A stretch of 64,000 bases of DNA. Origin: Acidimicrobiales bacterium. Lineage in GTDB: Bacteria > Actinomycetota > Acidimicrobiia > Acidimicrobiales > Iamiaceae. Made by a program: the position numbers and the translations under genes. Below the pieces are notes generated by a model. It saw only the letters and a program-made list of their open reading frames with translations. It ran no database searches and was not told the DNA's origin. Shown piece after piece: positions 34,301 to 43,740 of the stretch (position 1 is the stretch's first letter; every line of letters starts with the position of its first letter). The stretch spans positions 45,643 through 109,642 of the forward strand of contig JAODBM010000114.1 of the NCBI GenBank assembly GCA_025463985.1, written 5' to 3'.

Positions 34301-35587
34301 ATGTTCGCTACGATGCTTGACCGGCTGGCAACGGTTGCCGACGATCCGCAGGCGGTCACCGATGAGGAGCTGGCGGAGTGCCTGGTCGAGATCGGGCGAA
34401 TCGAGGCGCACGTGCTTGCGATCACGGCCAAGCTCACCGCGGCGTGGGACGGCCGGATGGTCTGGGCCGCCGATGGTGCGCTGTCGGGTGGCGCCTGGCT
34501 GGCGCGGCACGCCGAGGTGTCGCGGGCGCAGGGTCATGCGCAGGTGCGCCTGGCGCGTCGGTTGGTGGAGATGCCCGGCACGCTGTCGGCCCTGCAAGAC
34601 GGCGCGATCGGCGCCGCGAAGGGGCGGCTGCTGGCCGGTGCGCGCCGCGACGATCGGGTCGAGCAGTTCGCCGTGGCCGAGGCCGCGCTGATCGACCATG
34701 CGCAGCGCTTCACCGTCGACCAGACGGCGCGGATCGTGCGCCACTGGCTGCAGGTGACCGAGCCCGACGGGGGCGCTCACGAGGCGGCCGCCGCGCGTGA
34801 GCGCAGCGAGGTCCACCTGTCCGCCACGCTCGACGGCGTCCACGTGCTGGCCGGCCAGCTCGACCCCGAGTCCGGGGTGATCGTGCGCCGCCAGCTCGAC
34901 GCCATCGCCCGTGAGATCTACCTCGCCGAGCGCGAGGCGACCGGCGCTCCCGAGCGAACGCCGGCCCAGCGTCGGGCCGAGGCACTCGTCGAGATGGCTC
35001 GGCGCTCAGGGGCGCTTCAGGCGGCGACCGGCCGTCCGGTGCGGCCGACGCTGCTCGCCATCTGCGACCTCGGCGTCCTCCACGGCGATCAGGGAGAACC
35101 AGTCCCGTTCGGGACGATCTGCGAGATCGACGGTATCGGTCCCATCCCGGCTGAGACCGCCCGGCGGCTGGCCTGCAACGCCACGATCACCGACGTGGCG
35201 CTCGGCGCGGAGGGCAAGGTCCTCGACGTCGGCCGCAGCTCGCGGCTGGCCACCAGCGCACAGCGCAAGGCGCTGCTCGTGCGCGATCAGGGCTGCGTGT
35301 TCCCCGGGTGCGACCGGCAGGCCGACTGGTGCGAAGCCCACCATGTCACCGAGTACCGCCACGGCGGAGCCACCGACCTCGCCAACCTCTGCCTCCTCTG
35401 CAGCCGTCACCACCACCTCGTCCACGAAGGCGGGTTCGGGCTGGCACGCGGCCCCGACGGCCTGCGCGTCACCCGGCCCGACGGCACGGTCATCGCGAGC
35501 CACACCCCCAATCACGTCCCCATGAGGATCCGCGCGCCGGCCTGCGAGCGTCGGCCTGTCCCCACGGGGCGCCTGCCAGCCAGCTGA
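34301..35587 (+). CDS. DUF222-HNH endonuclease
   Basis: A protein of 428 residues. The N-terminal two thirds (LVEIGRIEAHVLAITAKLTA, ARRLVEMPGTLSALQDGAIG) is DUF222, and the C-terminal HNH shows CVFPGCDRQADWCEAHHVTEYRHGG and LCSRHHHLVHEGGF. This is the 13E12/DUF222 family that is greatly expanded in actinobacteria; biological role unsettled. ATG at 34301, divergent from the S4 gene. The 186 bases downstream carry nothing recognisable. Confidence 0.9.
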   Translation: MFATMLDRLATVADDPQAVTDEELAECLVEIGRIEAHVLAITAKLTAAWDGRMVWAADGALSGGAWLARHAEVSRAQGHAQVRLARRLVEMPGTLSALQDGAIGAAKGRLLAGARRDDRVEQFAVAEAALIDHAQRFTVDQTARIVRHWLQVTEPDGGAHEAAAARERSEVHLSATLDGVHVLAGQLDPESGVIVRRQLDAIAREIYLAEREATGAPERTPAQRRAEALVEMARRSGALQAATGRPVRPTLLAICDLGVLHGDQGEPVPFGTICEIDGIGPIPAETARRLACNATITDVALGAEGKVLDVGRSSRLATSAQRKALLVRDQGCVFPGCDRQADWCEAHHVTEYRHGGATDLANLCLLCSRHHHLVHEGGFGLARGPDGLRVTRPDGTVIASHTPNHVPMRIRAPACERRPVPTGRLPAS

Positions 35588-35773
35588 CCCCGGGGGGCTC
35601 AGACCCAGTCACCGAGCCACGCAGCCATCGAGCCACCCAACGATCGACCCGGCGCCGCCGGAGGCGTCGGCGCCGGCTGGAAGCGAGGCGTGATCTCGCG
35701 ACCTCGGGACTCATGCCGGGCATGGCCGCCAGCGACGGCTTCGACGCTGGGGTGAGAAGCGTGGGTGGCTCGG

Positions 35774-38431
35774 TCAGCCCGGCGGGCGGCGCTCGAGGAT
35801 CAGCAGGGCGACGAGCGCGGTCCAGCCGGTCTGGTGGCTGGCGCCTAGGCCGGCGCCGTCGTCGCCGTGGAAGTACTCGTGGAACTGCACGTGCTCGTTC
35901 CAGGCCGGGTCGTGCTGCTGCCGCTCCGTGCCGCCGAAGCAGGGTCGCGTCCCGTCGGCCCGCCGGCGGAACAGGGTCACGAGGCGGTCGGACAGCTCGT
36001 CGGCGACGGCACCGAGGTCCAGGCGGCGTCCCGAACCAGTCGGACACTCGACCGTGAACGTCTCGCCGAGATCGTCGTGCAGCCGCCGCAGGCTCTCGAT
36101 GACCAAGTAGTTGACCGGGAACCAGACGGGCCCCCGCCAGTTCGAGTTGCCGCCGAACAGGGCGGTGGTGGATTCGGCCGGCTCGTAGTCGAGCCGCATC
36201 ACCGAGCCGCCGATCTCGAACTCGAGCGGGTGGTCCCGGTGCCAGCGCGACAGCGAGCGGATGCCGTAGGGGGACAGGAACGCTTCCTCGTCCAACATGC
36301 GCTCGAGGATGCGCTCCACCCGCTCGGGCGGGACCAGCGTCATGAGCGTGCGCCCCTGCACGTTGCGCCAGCAGTGCGCGATCGCCTCCATCTCCGCCCG
36401 ACGGAAGCGCAGCAGCCGGCCGATCGTGGCGTTGAGCTCGCCCAACGAGCTGCGGGCCGACTCGTGCATGACCGCGGTGGCGGTGAGGGGCAGGAGTCCG
36501 ACCAGCGAGTACGACTCGACCTGGCGCACCGTGCCATCGGGCAGCCGCAGCTGATCGTGGTAGAAGCCGTCCGCCTCGTGCCACATGCCCTGCCGTTCCA
36601 TCGCCGCAGCGATCAGGGCGAAGTGCTCGAAGAACTTGATCGTGATGTCCTCGTAGACCCGATCGCGCAGGGCCAGCGTCAGCGCGATGTCGAGCATGTC
36701 GAGGCAGTAGCGCGCCATCCACGCCGTGCCGTCGCTCTGTTCCAGCACGCCGCCCCCGGGGATGGGCTTGCTCCGGTCGAACGGGCCGATGTTGTCGAGG
36801 CCGAGGAACCCGCCCTCGAAGACGTTGTCGCCCTCGACGTCCTTGCGGTTGACCCACCAGGTGAAGTTCAGGAGCAGCTTGTGGAAGACCCGCTCCAGGA
36901 AGTCGGCGTCGCGGCTGCCGTCGATCTCGAAGACCCGCCGCGCCGCCCACGCGTGCACCGGGGGGTTCACGTCGTCGAACGACCACTCGTACGCGGGCAG
37001 CTGGCCCTCCGGGTGCATGTACCACTCGCGCCCGAACAGGACGAGCTGCTGCTTCGCGAACGTGGGGTCGAGGTGCGCATAGACCACGCAGTGGAACGCG
37101 AGGTCCCAGGTCGCGTACCAGGGGTACTCCCACGGATCGGGCATCAGCACCACGTCGGCGTTGCGCAGATGGCGCCAACCACCGTTGCGGATGTGGCCTC
37201 GACCGGGCGGGGGCGCCGGGCTGGCCGGGTCGCCGTCGAGCCAGTGCGCGACGTCGAAGTGGAACCACTGCTTCGACCAGCAGAGTCCGGCGAACGCCTG
37301 CCGCGCGATCGACCGGGCCTCCTCGTCGACCCCGTCCGGCACGACCGCGGCGTAGAACGCGTCGGCCTCCCCCCGCCGCACCGCGAACAGATCCGCCCGT
37401 GCCGCAGCCGGTGCCGGAGCCGGAGCGGGAGCCAGAGCCGGAGCCAGAACCGCAGCGCTCACGGCGTCCTCGCGGCGGGGCTCGCGGCTGAGCCGCAGCT
37501 CCAACGTGACGGTTGCCCCTGGTGCCACCTGCACGACGTGATGGAGCGCGGCCTTGGTGCCTTCGAGCGCGGGGTTCACCGTCGCCGCGCCCGTCAGGAC
37601 GTGGTCGCCGATGCCGTCCTTGGGGAACGGGGTGGTCGGCTCGCTCTGGAACACGCGGGCCGTGTTCGTCTCGTTCTCGCAGAAGAGCGGGTCGTGCTGG
37701 CCGTCGCTGCGCAGCGAGTACCGACCCAGGAACTCGTGCTCGGCCTGCACCGCACCGTCCTCCCACCACAGGCGCGGACGGCGATCGTCCCGACCCCAGG
37801 ACCAGGTGTTGCGGAACCAGAGCGTCGGCAGCACGTGCAGCGTCTCGACCTCGGGCGACAGGTTGCGCGCCGTGATGCGCCAGCTCAGGTCGTCGGCGCT
37901 CGCCTTGGCCACATCGACGTCGATTTGCCAGAAGCCATCGTCGAACACGCCGGTGTCGAGCACCTCGTATTCGGGATCGGCGCGGGTGCGCCGCCCGTTC
38001 TCGGCGCGAAGGTCGTCGTAGGGGAAGGCCCGGCGCGGATAGTGGTAGCGCCAGGACATCCACGAGTGGGTCGGCGTGCCGTCGACGTACCACCACGCTT
38101 CCTTGGCGTCCTCGCCATGGTTCGCCTGGTGCTGGTCGAGCCCGAAGATCCGCTCCTTGAGGTGCGCGTCGCGCCCGTTCCAGAGCGCGAGCGCGAGGCA
38201 GAGGAACTGGTGGTCGTCGGACCAGCCACAGAGCCCGTCCTCGTTCCACCGGTAGGTCCGGGACCGCGCGTGCTCATAGGGGAAGAACGACCAGGCGTCG
38301 CCATCGGCGGAGTAGTCCTCGCGAACGGTCCCCCATGCACGCTCAGCCAGATACGGGCCCCACTGCCGCCAGGGGGCGACGCCCGCGTCCGCGTCGGCCA
38401 AGCGGTCGTGCTCAGGAGTCGTCACGCGCAC
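35774..38431 (-). CDS. MGH1/GH63-like glucosidase
   Basis: A protein of 885 residues with the (alpha/alpha)6 GH63/MGH1 pattern: RAWGTVREDYSADGDAWSFFPYE, CLALALWNGRDAHLKERIFGL, later LMPDPWEYPWYATWDLAFHC and the closing NSNWRGPVWFPVNYLV. Acidic catalytic candidates sit in these last two blocks. An Ala/Pro linker (ALAPAPAPAP) near residue 335 separates a beta-rich N-terminal domain from the catalytic domain. No signal peptide, so cytoplasmic. Divergent from glucose dehydrogenase with a 35-base spacer. Confidence 0.85.
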   Translation of the reverse strand: MRVTTPEHDRLADADAGVAPWRQWGPYLAERAWGTVREDYSADGDAWSFFPYEHARSRTYRWNEDGLCGWSDDHQFLCLALALWNGRDAHLKERIFGLDQHQANHGEDAKEAWWYVDGTPTHSWMSWRYHYPRRAFPYDDLRAENGRRTRADPEYEVLDTGVFDDGFWQIDVDVAKASADDLSWRITARNLSPEVETLHVLPTLWFRNTWSWGRDDRRPRLWWEDGAVQAEHEFLGRYSLRSDGQHDPLFCENETNTARVFQSEPTTPFPKDGIGDHVLTGAATVNPALEGTKAALHHVVQVAPGATVTLELRLSREPRREDAVSAAVLAPALAPAPAPAPAAARADLFAVRRGEADAFYAAVVPDGVDEEARSIARQAFAGLCWSKQWFHFDVAHWLDGDPASPAPPPGRGHIRNGGWRHLRNADVVLMPDPWEYPWYATWDLAFHCVVYAHLDPTFAKQQLVLFGREWYMHPEGQLPAYEWSFDDVNPPVHAWAARRVFEIDGSRDADFLERVFHKLLLNFTWWVNRKDVEGDNVFEGGFLGLDNIGPFDRSKPIPGGGVLEQSDGTAWMARYCLDMLDIALTLALRDRVYEDITIKFFEHFALIAAAMERQGMWHEADGFYHDQLRLPDGTVRQVESYSLVGLLPLTATAVMHESARSSLGELNATIGRLLRFRRAEMEAIAHCWRNVQGRTLMTLVPPERVERILERMLDEEAFLSPYGIRSLSRWHRDHPLEFEIGGSVMRLDYEPAESTTALFGGNSNWRGPVWFPVNYLVIESLRRLHDDLGETFTVECPTGSGRRLDLGAVADELSDRLVTLFRRRADGTRPCFGGTERQQHDPAWNEHVQFHEYFHGDDGAGLGASHQTGWTALVALLILERRPPG

Positions 38432-38466
38432 AAAGGTCGCACACGCAACGGTGCGATGATGCGGCA

Positions 38467-39516
38467 GTGCGCGCCCTCACCGTCCTGCCCGGTACCGCGA
38501 GCTCGGCGGCGGTGACCGACATCGACGAGCCGCCCGAGACCGATGGGTCCGTCCTCGTCGAGACGCTGGCGATCGGCGTGTGCGGGACCGACCTCGAGAT
38601 ATGCCGCGGCGACTACGGCACCGCGCCGCCGGGCAGCGACCGGCTCGTCATCGGCCACGAGTCGCTCGGGCGCGTGATGGAGGCGCCAGCGGGGGCGGGC
38701 CTGGTGGCCGGCGATCTCGTGGTCGGCATCGTGCGCCGGCCCGACCCCGTGCCGTGCCGACACTGCGCGATCGGCGAGTGGGACATGTGCCGCAACGGCC
38801 GCTACACCGAGCGAGGCATCAAGGACGCCCACGGCTACGCGTCCGAGCGGTACCGGATCGACCCGTCGTTCGCGGTCAAGGTCGACGCCAAGCTCGGCGA
38901 CCTCGGCGTGCTGCTCGAGCCCACGAGCGTGGTCGCCAAGGCGTGGGACCACATCGAGCGCATCGGCGCTCGGTCGCCGGCATGGGTGCCGGAGCGGATC
39001 CTCATCTGCGGCGCCGGCCCGATCGGTCTGCTGGCCGCGCTGCTCGGCGTCCAGCGCGGCCACGACGTGCACGTCGTCGACCTCGCCACCGACGGTCCCA
39101 AGCCGTCCCTCGTCGCCGACCTCGGGGCGACGTACCACGCCGATCCGGTGGGGAAGGTGACGGGCACGGCCGACGTGATCATCGAGTGCACCGGCGTGCC
39201 ACAGGTGGTCGTGGACGTGCTCGGCCACAGCGCCACCGACGCCATCGTCTGCCTCACCGGGGTCTCCTCGGGCGGCCGGACCATCCCGTTCGATGCCGGC
39301 GAGGTCAACCGGGACATGGTGCTCGGCAACGATGTCGTGTTCGGCTCGGTCAACGCCAACCGGCGCCACTACGAGGCGGGCGCCGCCGCGCTCGCGATCG
39401 CCGACCCCGCTTGGCTGGCCCGCCTGATCACGCGGCGCGCTCCCTTGGAGCAGTTCGCCGACGTCCTCGAGCGCCGCCCCGACGACGTCAAGACCGTCAT
39501 CACCATCGGCTCGTGA
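38467..39516 (+). CDS. gdh: Glucose 1-dehydrogenase, zinc MDR family
   Basis: A protein of about 349 residues. GVCGTDLEICRGDYGTAPPG and HESLGRV provide catalytic zinc ligands. CRHCAIGEWDMCRNGRYTERGIK fits the structural-zinc lobe with glucose-dehydrogenase-type ERGIKxxHGYASE. The Rossmann fold is ILICGAGPIGLLAALLGVQRG. Oxidises glucose to gluconolactone with NAD(P). GTG at 38467 is chosen because VRALTVLPG is the family start. With the glucosidase and glucokinase next to it, it forms a glucose-processing set. Confidence 0.85.
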   Translation: MRALTVLPGTASSAAVTDIDEPPETDGSVLVETLAIGVCGTDLEICRGDYGTAPPGSDRLVIGHESLGRVMEAPAGAGLVAGDLVVGIVRRPDPVPCRHCAIGEWDMCRNGRYTERGIKDAHGYASERYRIDPSFAVKVDAKLGDLGVLLEPTSVVAKAWDHIERIGARSPAWVPERILICGAGPIGLLAALLGVQRGHDVHVVDLATDGPKPSLVADLGATYHADPVGKVTGTADVIIECTGVPQVVVDVLGHSATDAIVCLTGVSSGGRTIPFDAGEVNRDMVLGNDVVFGSVNANRRHYEAGAAALAIADPAWLARLITRRAPLEQFADVLERRPDDVKTVITIGS

Positions 39517-39624
39517 CCGCCCCCGTGATGCGTGATCTCGCCGCCCTCCACGAGGTCTGTCATAACGTGGCTCGCCGCCGGCTGCGTGTTCCCGGGGCGC
39601 GTGTTCGCGGCCAGTTGGTGACGG

Positions 39625-40356
39625 TCACTCCATGCCGGCGCCGTCCCAGAGCTTGATGCCGCCGAGGAGGCCGTCGTCGTTGTCGACGAGGCTGACCTTG
39701 GGGCCGAGGTCGGCGGTGATCTTCTGCGCGTTGCCGCCGCCGATCAGGATCGCGTCCGGCGTGATGAGGAGGTCGAGGAGGCCGATGGCCTTGGCGACCC
39801 GCTTGTTCCAGCGCTTGGCGCCGACCTTCTTGCGGGCCGCGTCGCCGAGGTAGTCGTTGTAGGTCTCGTCGGTCTTGATCGGGTGGTGGGCCAGCTCGAG
39901 GTGCAGCGCGAGCTTGCCGTCGTCGAACACCGCGCTGCCGACGCCAGTCCCGAGCGTGATGACCAGCTCGATGCCCTCGCCCTTCACCGCCCCGGCTCCC
40001 TGCACGTCGGCGTCGTTCGCAACCTGCACCGGCTTGCCGAGGCGCTTCGCGAGCGCGCCGGCCAGGTCGACGTCCGCCCACGCCGCGACGAGGTCGTGGT
40101 CGACCTTGCTGCCGAGCCCGGCGACGGTCACGAACGCGGGCGCGGTGCGGATCCGGCCACGGCGCACCACGCCGGGGAAGCCGACCGACACGCGGTCGTA
40201 CGGCGGCAGCGGCTCGACGAGCCCGGCCAGGTCGGCGACGAGCTTGTCGGGCGGGCAGGGGAACGTGGTCGGGATCCGCACCCGCTCGTGCTCCTCACGA
40301 CCCGCGGGGTCGAGCACCGTGGCCTTGAGCCCGGTGCCCCCGATGTCGATGGCCAA
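39625..40356 (-). CDS. ppgK: Polyphosphate glucokinase
   Basis: A protein of 243 residues of the ROK superfamily. AIDIGGTGLKATVLD binds phosphate, SVGFPGVVRRGRIRTAPAF and VANDADVQGAGAVKGEGIE hold substrate residues, and VITLGTGVGSAVFDDG is the second phosphate loop. Actinobacterial PpgK phosphorylates glucose using polyphosphate or ATP. The only in-frame start is a TTG at 40356, placing the phosphate loop at the very N-terminus. The nearby upstream TGA rules out a longer form unless a frameshift exists. Confidence 0.85.
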   Translation of the reverse strand: MAIDIGGTGLKATVLDPAGREEHERVRIPTTFPCPPDKLVADLAGLVEPLPPYDRVSVGFPGVVRRGRIRTAPAFVTVAGLGSKVDHDLVAAWADVDLAGALAKRLGKPVQVANDADVQGAGAVKGEGIELVITLGTGVGSAVFDDGKLALHLELAHHPIKTDETYNDYLGDAARKKVGAKRWNKRVAKAIGLLDLLITPDAILIGGGNAQKITADLGPKVSLVDNDDGLLGGIKLWDGAGME

Positions 40357-40401
40357 GGTGTGCTCGTCGATGCGGGCAACGTAGTGCGGTTTGCAGCAGC
40401 G

Positions 40402-40797
40402 TCAGTCGAGGATCCTGGCGTAGGCGTTGGCCCAGAAGTCCTGGCACACGGGCGGCGGCAGCGGTGAGCTCCACATCTGGGTGGTGAGCAGGATGCCGGT
40501 GAGGTCGGCAGCTGGGTCGTTCGCCCAGGACGTGCCCAGGCCGCCGTCCCAGCCGGAGCGGCCGACGGGCTCGGTGGGGCCGCCCGCGCCGACCCGGACA
40601 CCGACGCCGTAGCCCCAACCGACCTGACCGTCGGGCTCGGGACCGGACGTGACGCGCTGCTCGGTGGTCAGGTGATCGGTCGTCATCCCGGCTCCACTGC
40701 CCGAGCGACGAGCCAGACCAAGCCGTCGACGTCCGCCGCGCTCGGCATAGCCGGCCATCACGTCCAACCGCCCGGGGTCGAATGCTGCGCTGTCCAC
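40402..40797 (-). pseudogene. Serine hydrolase (beta-lactamase family) with an internal deletion
   Basis: A 131-codon ORF. Residues 1-25 (FDPGRLDVMAGYAERGG) resemble the N-terminus of EstB-like serine hydrolases. From residue 38 the chain reads MTTDHLTTEQR and VGWGYGVGVRV, and then DGGLGTSWANDPAADLTGIL, which is the C-terminus of the same family. The SxxK motif and some 250 residues between are absent. The frame stays open across the joint, so it is a clean internal deletion and probably a dead gene. Confidence 0.7.
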
Positions 40798-41013
40798 GAA
40801 ACGTCCTCGGCCGTGTGGGGCTCACCGTCAGCATGTCGGACGGGCTCGCCGGAAGGAGCTCATCGCGACGCACGCCGGCACGCGATCGCTTCGCCGGCAA
40901 CCGTCGACTGGGCAACAAGTTCTGTGCGGCCCCGTCCTGGGGCAAGTGAATGTCGCCTCGACACTCGGCGGGGTCGCCGGTCACGGCCGGCCCATGAAGG
41001 AGCGTGGAACCGA

Positions 41014-41103
41014 ATGCTCACCATCCTGTTGCTCGTGCTGCTCGTCGTCCTGCTCACCGGTGGCGGCGGCTACTACTACAACGGTCGTCGCCGGCGCCTC
41101 TAG
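41014..41103 (+). CDS. Single-span membrane microprotein, 29 residues
   Basis: MLTILLLVLLVVLLTGGGGYYYN and GRRRRL: one hydrophobic helix followed by a Gly/Tyr turn and a basic tail. AAGGAG lies 12-13 bases before the ATG. It sits before the ABC1-kinase gene on the same strand. The pattern recurs as short annotated proteins in actinobacteria; function unknown. Too short for the ORF track as a separate entry. Confidence 0.6.
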   Translation: MLTILLLVLLVVLLTGGGGYYYNGRRRRL

Positions 41104-41244
41104 ACGTCGTCGCGGCGGCATCCCGCTCGGCCCCGGCGCCTTCGGGCGTCGGTGGCCGAGGAGGGGATCGCCTGGTGCGGGATGTGACGATGACGGTCGA
41201 CGCCAACCGGCACGACCCCGGCCCCCTGATGAGGCGTTGCATCC

Positions 41245-42921
41245 ATGGAGCTGTCCTTCAAACCGCGACACCTCGTGCGCTATCGCGAGGTCGCGTCCCT
41301 GCTCGTCCGCCATGGGCTGCCCGTCTGGCGCGCGGGCAACGGAGGCGACGATGCCGCGCTGACCGCTGAGGAGACGGCCGACCTCGACGAGGCGGGCGAG
41401 AAGCTCGCGGCGTCCCTCGAGTCGATGGGGCCGACGTTCGTGAAGCTCGGCCAGATGCTGTCGACTCGCGCGGACCTGCTGCCCGCGCCGTATCTCGCCG
41501 CGCTCGCCCGCCTCCAGGACAAGTGCGAGCCGTTCGGGTTCGCCGAGGTGGAGAAGCTGGTCAGCACCGAGCTCGGCGTGCGGCTCTCCGACGGCTTTCA
41601 GTCCTTCGATCACGAACCGTTGGCGGCAGCATCGCTCGGTCAGGTACATCGAGCCACGCTGCGCGACGGGCGCGACGTGGTGGTCAAGGTGCAGCGGCCG
41701 AACATCCGCGCGCAGATCCTCGACGACATGGAGGTCATCTCCGAGCTGGCCGCCTTCGTCGATGAGCGGACGCAGACCGGCCGTGACATCGGCTTCGCCC
41801 CGATGGTCGAGGAGTTCCGCCGCTCGCTGCTCGGCGAGCTCGACTACAAGCGGGAGGCTTCGAACCTCACGCTGCTCAGCACGCAGCTCACCGACCACCC
41901 GCACCTCCTCGTGCCGTGCCCGATCGCGGACTACACGACGTCGCTCGTGCTCACGATGGACCATGTGGCCGGCCGCAACGTGGGTGCGCTCGGACCGCTC
42001 GCGCAGCTCGACATCGACGGCGTCGCGCTGACCGAGGAGCTGTTCGACGCGTACCTCGACCACATCCTCGTGGACGGGTTCTTCCATGCCGACCCGCACC
42101 CCGGCAACATCCTGCTCACCGACGACGGCCGCCTCGCGCTCATCGACCTCGGCATGGTCGCCCGGGTCACGCCGCCGCTGCAGGACGCGCTGATCCGCCT
42201 GCTCGTCGCCATCGGCGAAGGCCGCGGTGATCAGGCGGCGGAGGTGCTCGCGGGCCTCGGCGAGCCCCAGCCCGGCTACGACGCGGCCGCCTTCCGGAAT
42301 CGCACGGTCGCGCTGCTCGACGAGTACCGGTCGGCGAGCCTCGCGGACATCCAGGCCGGCCGGCTCGTCGGCGAGCTTGCCCGCATCTCGGGCGCCGCCG
42401 GGCTGCGGCCGCCGCCCGAGCTCACGATGGTCTCGAAGGCGCTGCTCAACCTCGACGAGGTGGCCCGGCGGTTGGCGCCGACGTTCGATCCGAGCGAGGA
42501 GATCCGGGGTCACCTCCAGTCGATCCTGCGCCGGAAGATGGCGGCCAGCGCCTCGCCCGGCAACCTGCTCCACGCCGCGCTCGACGCCAAGGAGTTCGCC
42601 GAGAAGCTGCCCTCGCGCGTCAACAAGGTGATGGACGCCCTCGCCGAAGGGCAGCTCACGCTCAACGTGCAGGGCATCGACGAGGCCGAGCTGATGCGCG
42701 GCATCCAGAAGCTGGCCAACCGCGTCACCGCCGGCCTGGTCGTGGCCGCGCTCGTGCTCGGTGCGGGCTTGTTCGGCGGGGTGCATTCGGGCCGCACGAC
42801 GTTCGGCTATCCCACGCTCTCGGTCGTGCTCCTCGCGCTGGCCGGCCTCGTGGGTGCCTGGCTCGTCACCTCCGCGCTGCGTCACGACCTGCCCCAGGCC
42901 GCCAAGCGTCCGAAGCGCTAA
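41245..42921 (+). CDS. ABC1/UbiB-family atypical kinase
   Basis: A protein of 558 residues. GPTFVKLGQMLSTRADLLP is the KxGQ motif, AAASLGQVHRATLRDGRDVVVKVQRP the Ala-rich loop and lysine, EFRRSLLGELDYKREASNL a conserved acidic helix, and DPHPGNILLTDDGRLALIDLGM the metal-binding loop. Two C-terminal membrane spans (VVAALVLGAGLFGGV, VVLLALAGLVGAWLV) follow. UbiB/COQ8 homologues support isoprenoid-lipid metabolism. In an actinobacterium, menaquinone or lipid transport is possible. No operon partner is seen. Confidence 0.9.
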   Translation: MELSFKPRHLVRYREVASLLVRHGLPVWRAGNGGDDAALTAEETADLDEAGEKLAASLESMGPTFVKLGQMLSTRADLLPAPYLAALARLQDKCEPFGFAEVEKLVSTELGVRLSDGFQSFDHEPLAAASLGQVHRATLRDGRDVVVKVQRPNIRAQILDDMEVISELAAFVDERTQTGRDIGFAPMVEEFRRSLLGELDYKREASNLTLLSTQLTDHPHLLVPCPIADYTTSLVLTMDHVAGRNVGALGPLAQLDIDGVALTEELFDAYLDHILVDGFFHADPHPGNILLTDDGRLALIDLGMVARVTPPLQDALIRLLVAIGEGRGDQAAEVLAGLGEPQPGYDAAAFRNRTVALLDEYRSASLADIQAGRLVGELARISGAAGLRPPPELTMVSKALLNLDEVARRLAPTFDPSEEIRGHLQSILRRKMAASASPGNLLHAALDAKEFAEKLPSRVNKVMDALAEGQLTLNVQGIDEAELMRGIQKLANRVTAGLVVAALVLGAGLFGGVHSGRTTFGYPTLSVVLLALAGLVGAWLVTSALRHDLPQAAKRPKR

Positions 42922-43019
42922 CCGGCTCACCCGACCCAACCCGACCCGCCGCGCTGCTCGGATCACGATCGCCGACGTCGAGATGGACGGTCTCCCGGAG
43001 CGGCGGCCTGCAGGCTGGA

Positions 43020-43740
43020 TGGTGGGCGACCAGCACGTTGAGGTGCTGGTAGGCCGTGCGGTGCGGGCTGGATGGGTGGGCCGGCGACTGGGCCGAGGTG
43101 CTGGTAGGCGGCGTGGGTGCGGGCTGGATGGGTGGGCCGGCGACTGGGCCGGGGTGCTGGTAGGCGGCGTGGTGGAGGCTGGATCGGTGGGCGACGACCG
43201 GGCCGGGTGTTGGTAGGCGGCGTGGTGCAGGCAGGTGGGCGTCGACCAGGCCGGGGTGCTGGTAGGCCGTGTGGTGCGGGCTGGTTGCGTGGGCGCGACC
43301 AGGGCGAGGTGCTCGCAGTCAGTGTCGTGCGGGCTGGATCGGTGGGCGTCGACCGGGTCGGGGTGCTGGTAGGCGGCGTGGTGGGGGCTGGATTGGTGGG
43401 CGTCGACCAGGCGGGGTTGCTGGTAGGCCGTGTGGTGCGGGCTGGTTGCGTGGGCGCGACCAGGACGAGGTGCTCGCAGTCAGTGTCGTGCAGGCTGGAT
43501 AGTGGGCGTCGACCGGGTCGGGGTTGCTGGTAGGCGGCGTTGTGCGGGCTGGGTCGGTGGGCGCCGACCGGGCCGAGGTGCTCGCAGTCAGTGTCGTGCA
43601 GGCCGGATTGGTGGGCGACGACCAGGGCGAGGTGCTCATAGGCCGTGTGGTGCAGGCTGGATCCGTGGGCGACGACCAGGCCGAGGTGCTCGTAGGCGGC
43701 GTGGCCAACGCGGGGGCCGTGGTGCGGGTGGGTCGTCACG
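43020..43740 (+). repeat. 54-bp tandem repeat array encoding an 18-residue peptide unit
   Basis: About 13 imperfect copies at spacings of 48 to 56 bases, most often 54. The unit translates as EVLVGGVVRAGSVGDDQA-like peptides. Two subtypes alternate: one with GTGCTGGTAGGC and one with GTGCTCGCAGTC (three copies). Single-base indels shift the frame between copies, so no single ORF crosses the array. The last copies are in frame with the phosphotransferase. The gap 42,922-43,685 holds only this array. Confidence 0.85.

Noticed and set aside
35490-38249. 919-codon and 882-codon ORFs antiparallel or parallel to the glucosidase
   Set aside because: They follow the GC-rich codon bias of the real gene in other frames and carry no domain. 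The GH63-like frame has clear conserved motifs.
43020-43740. Possible CRISPR array
   Set aside because: Units are directly adjacent and related along their full length, with no unique spacers and no cas genes nearby.
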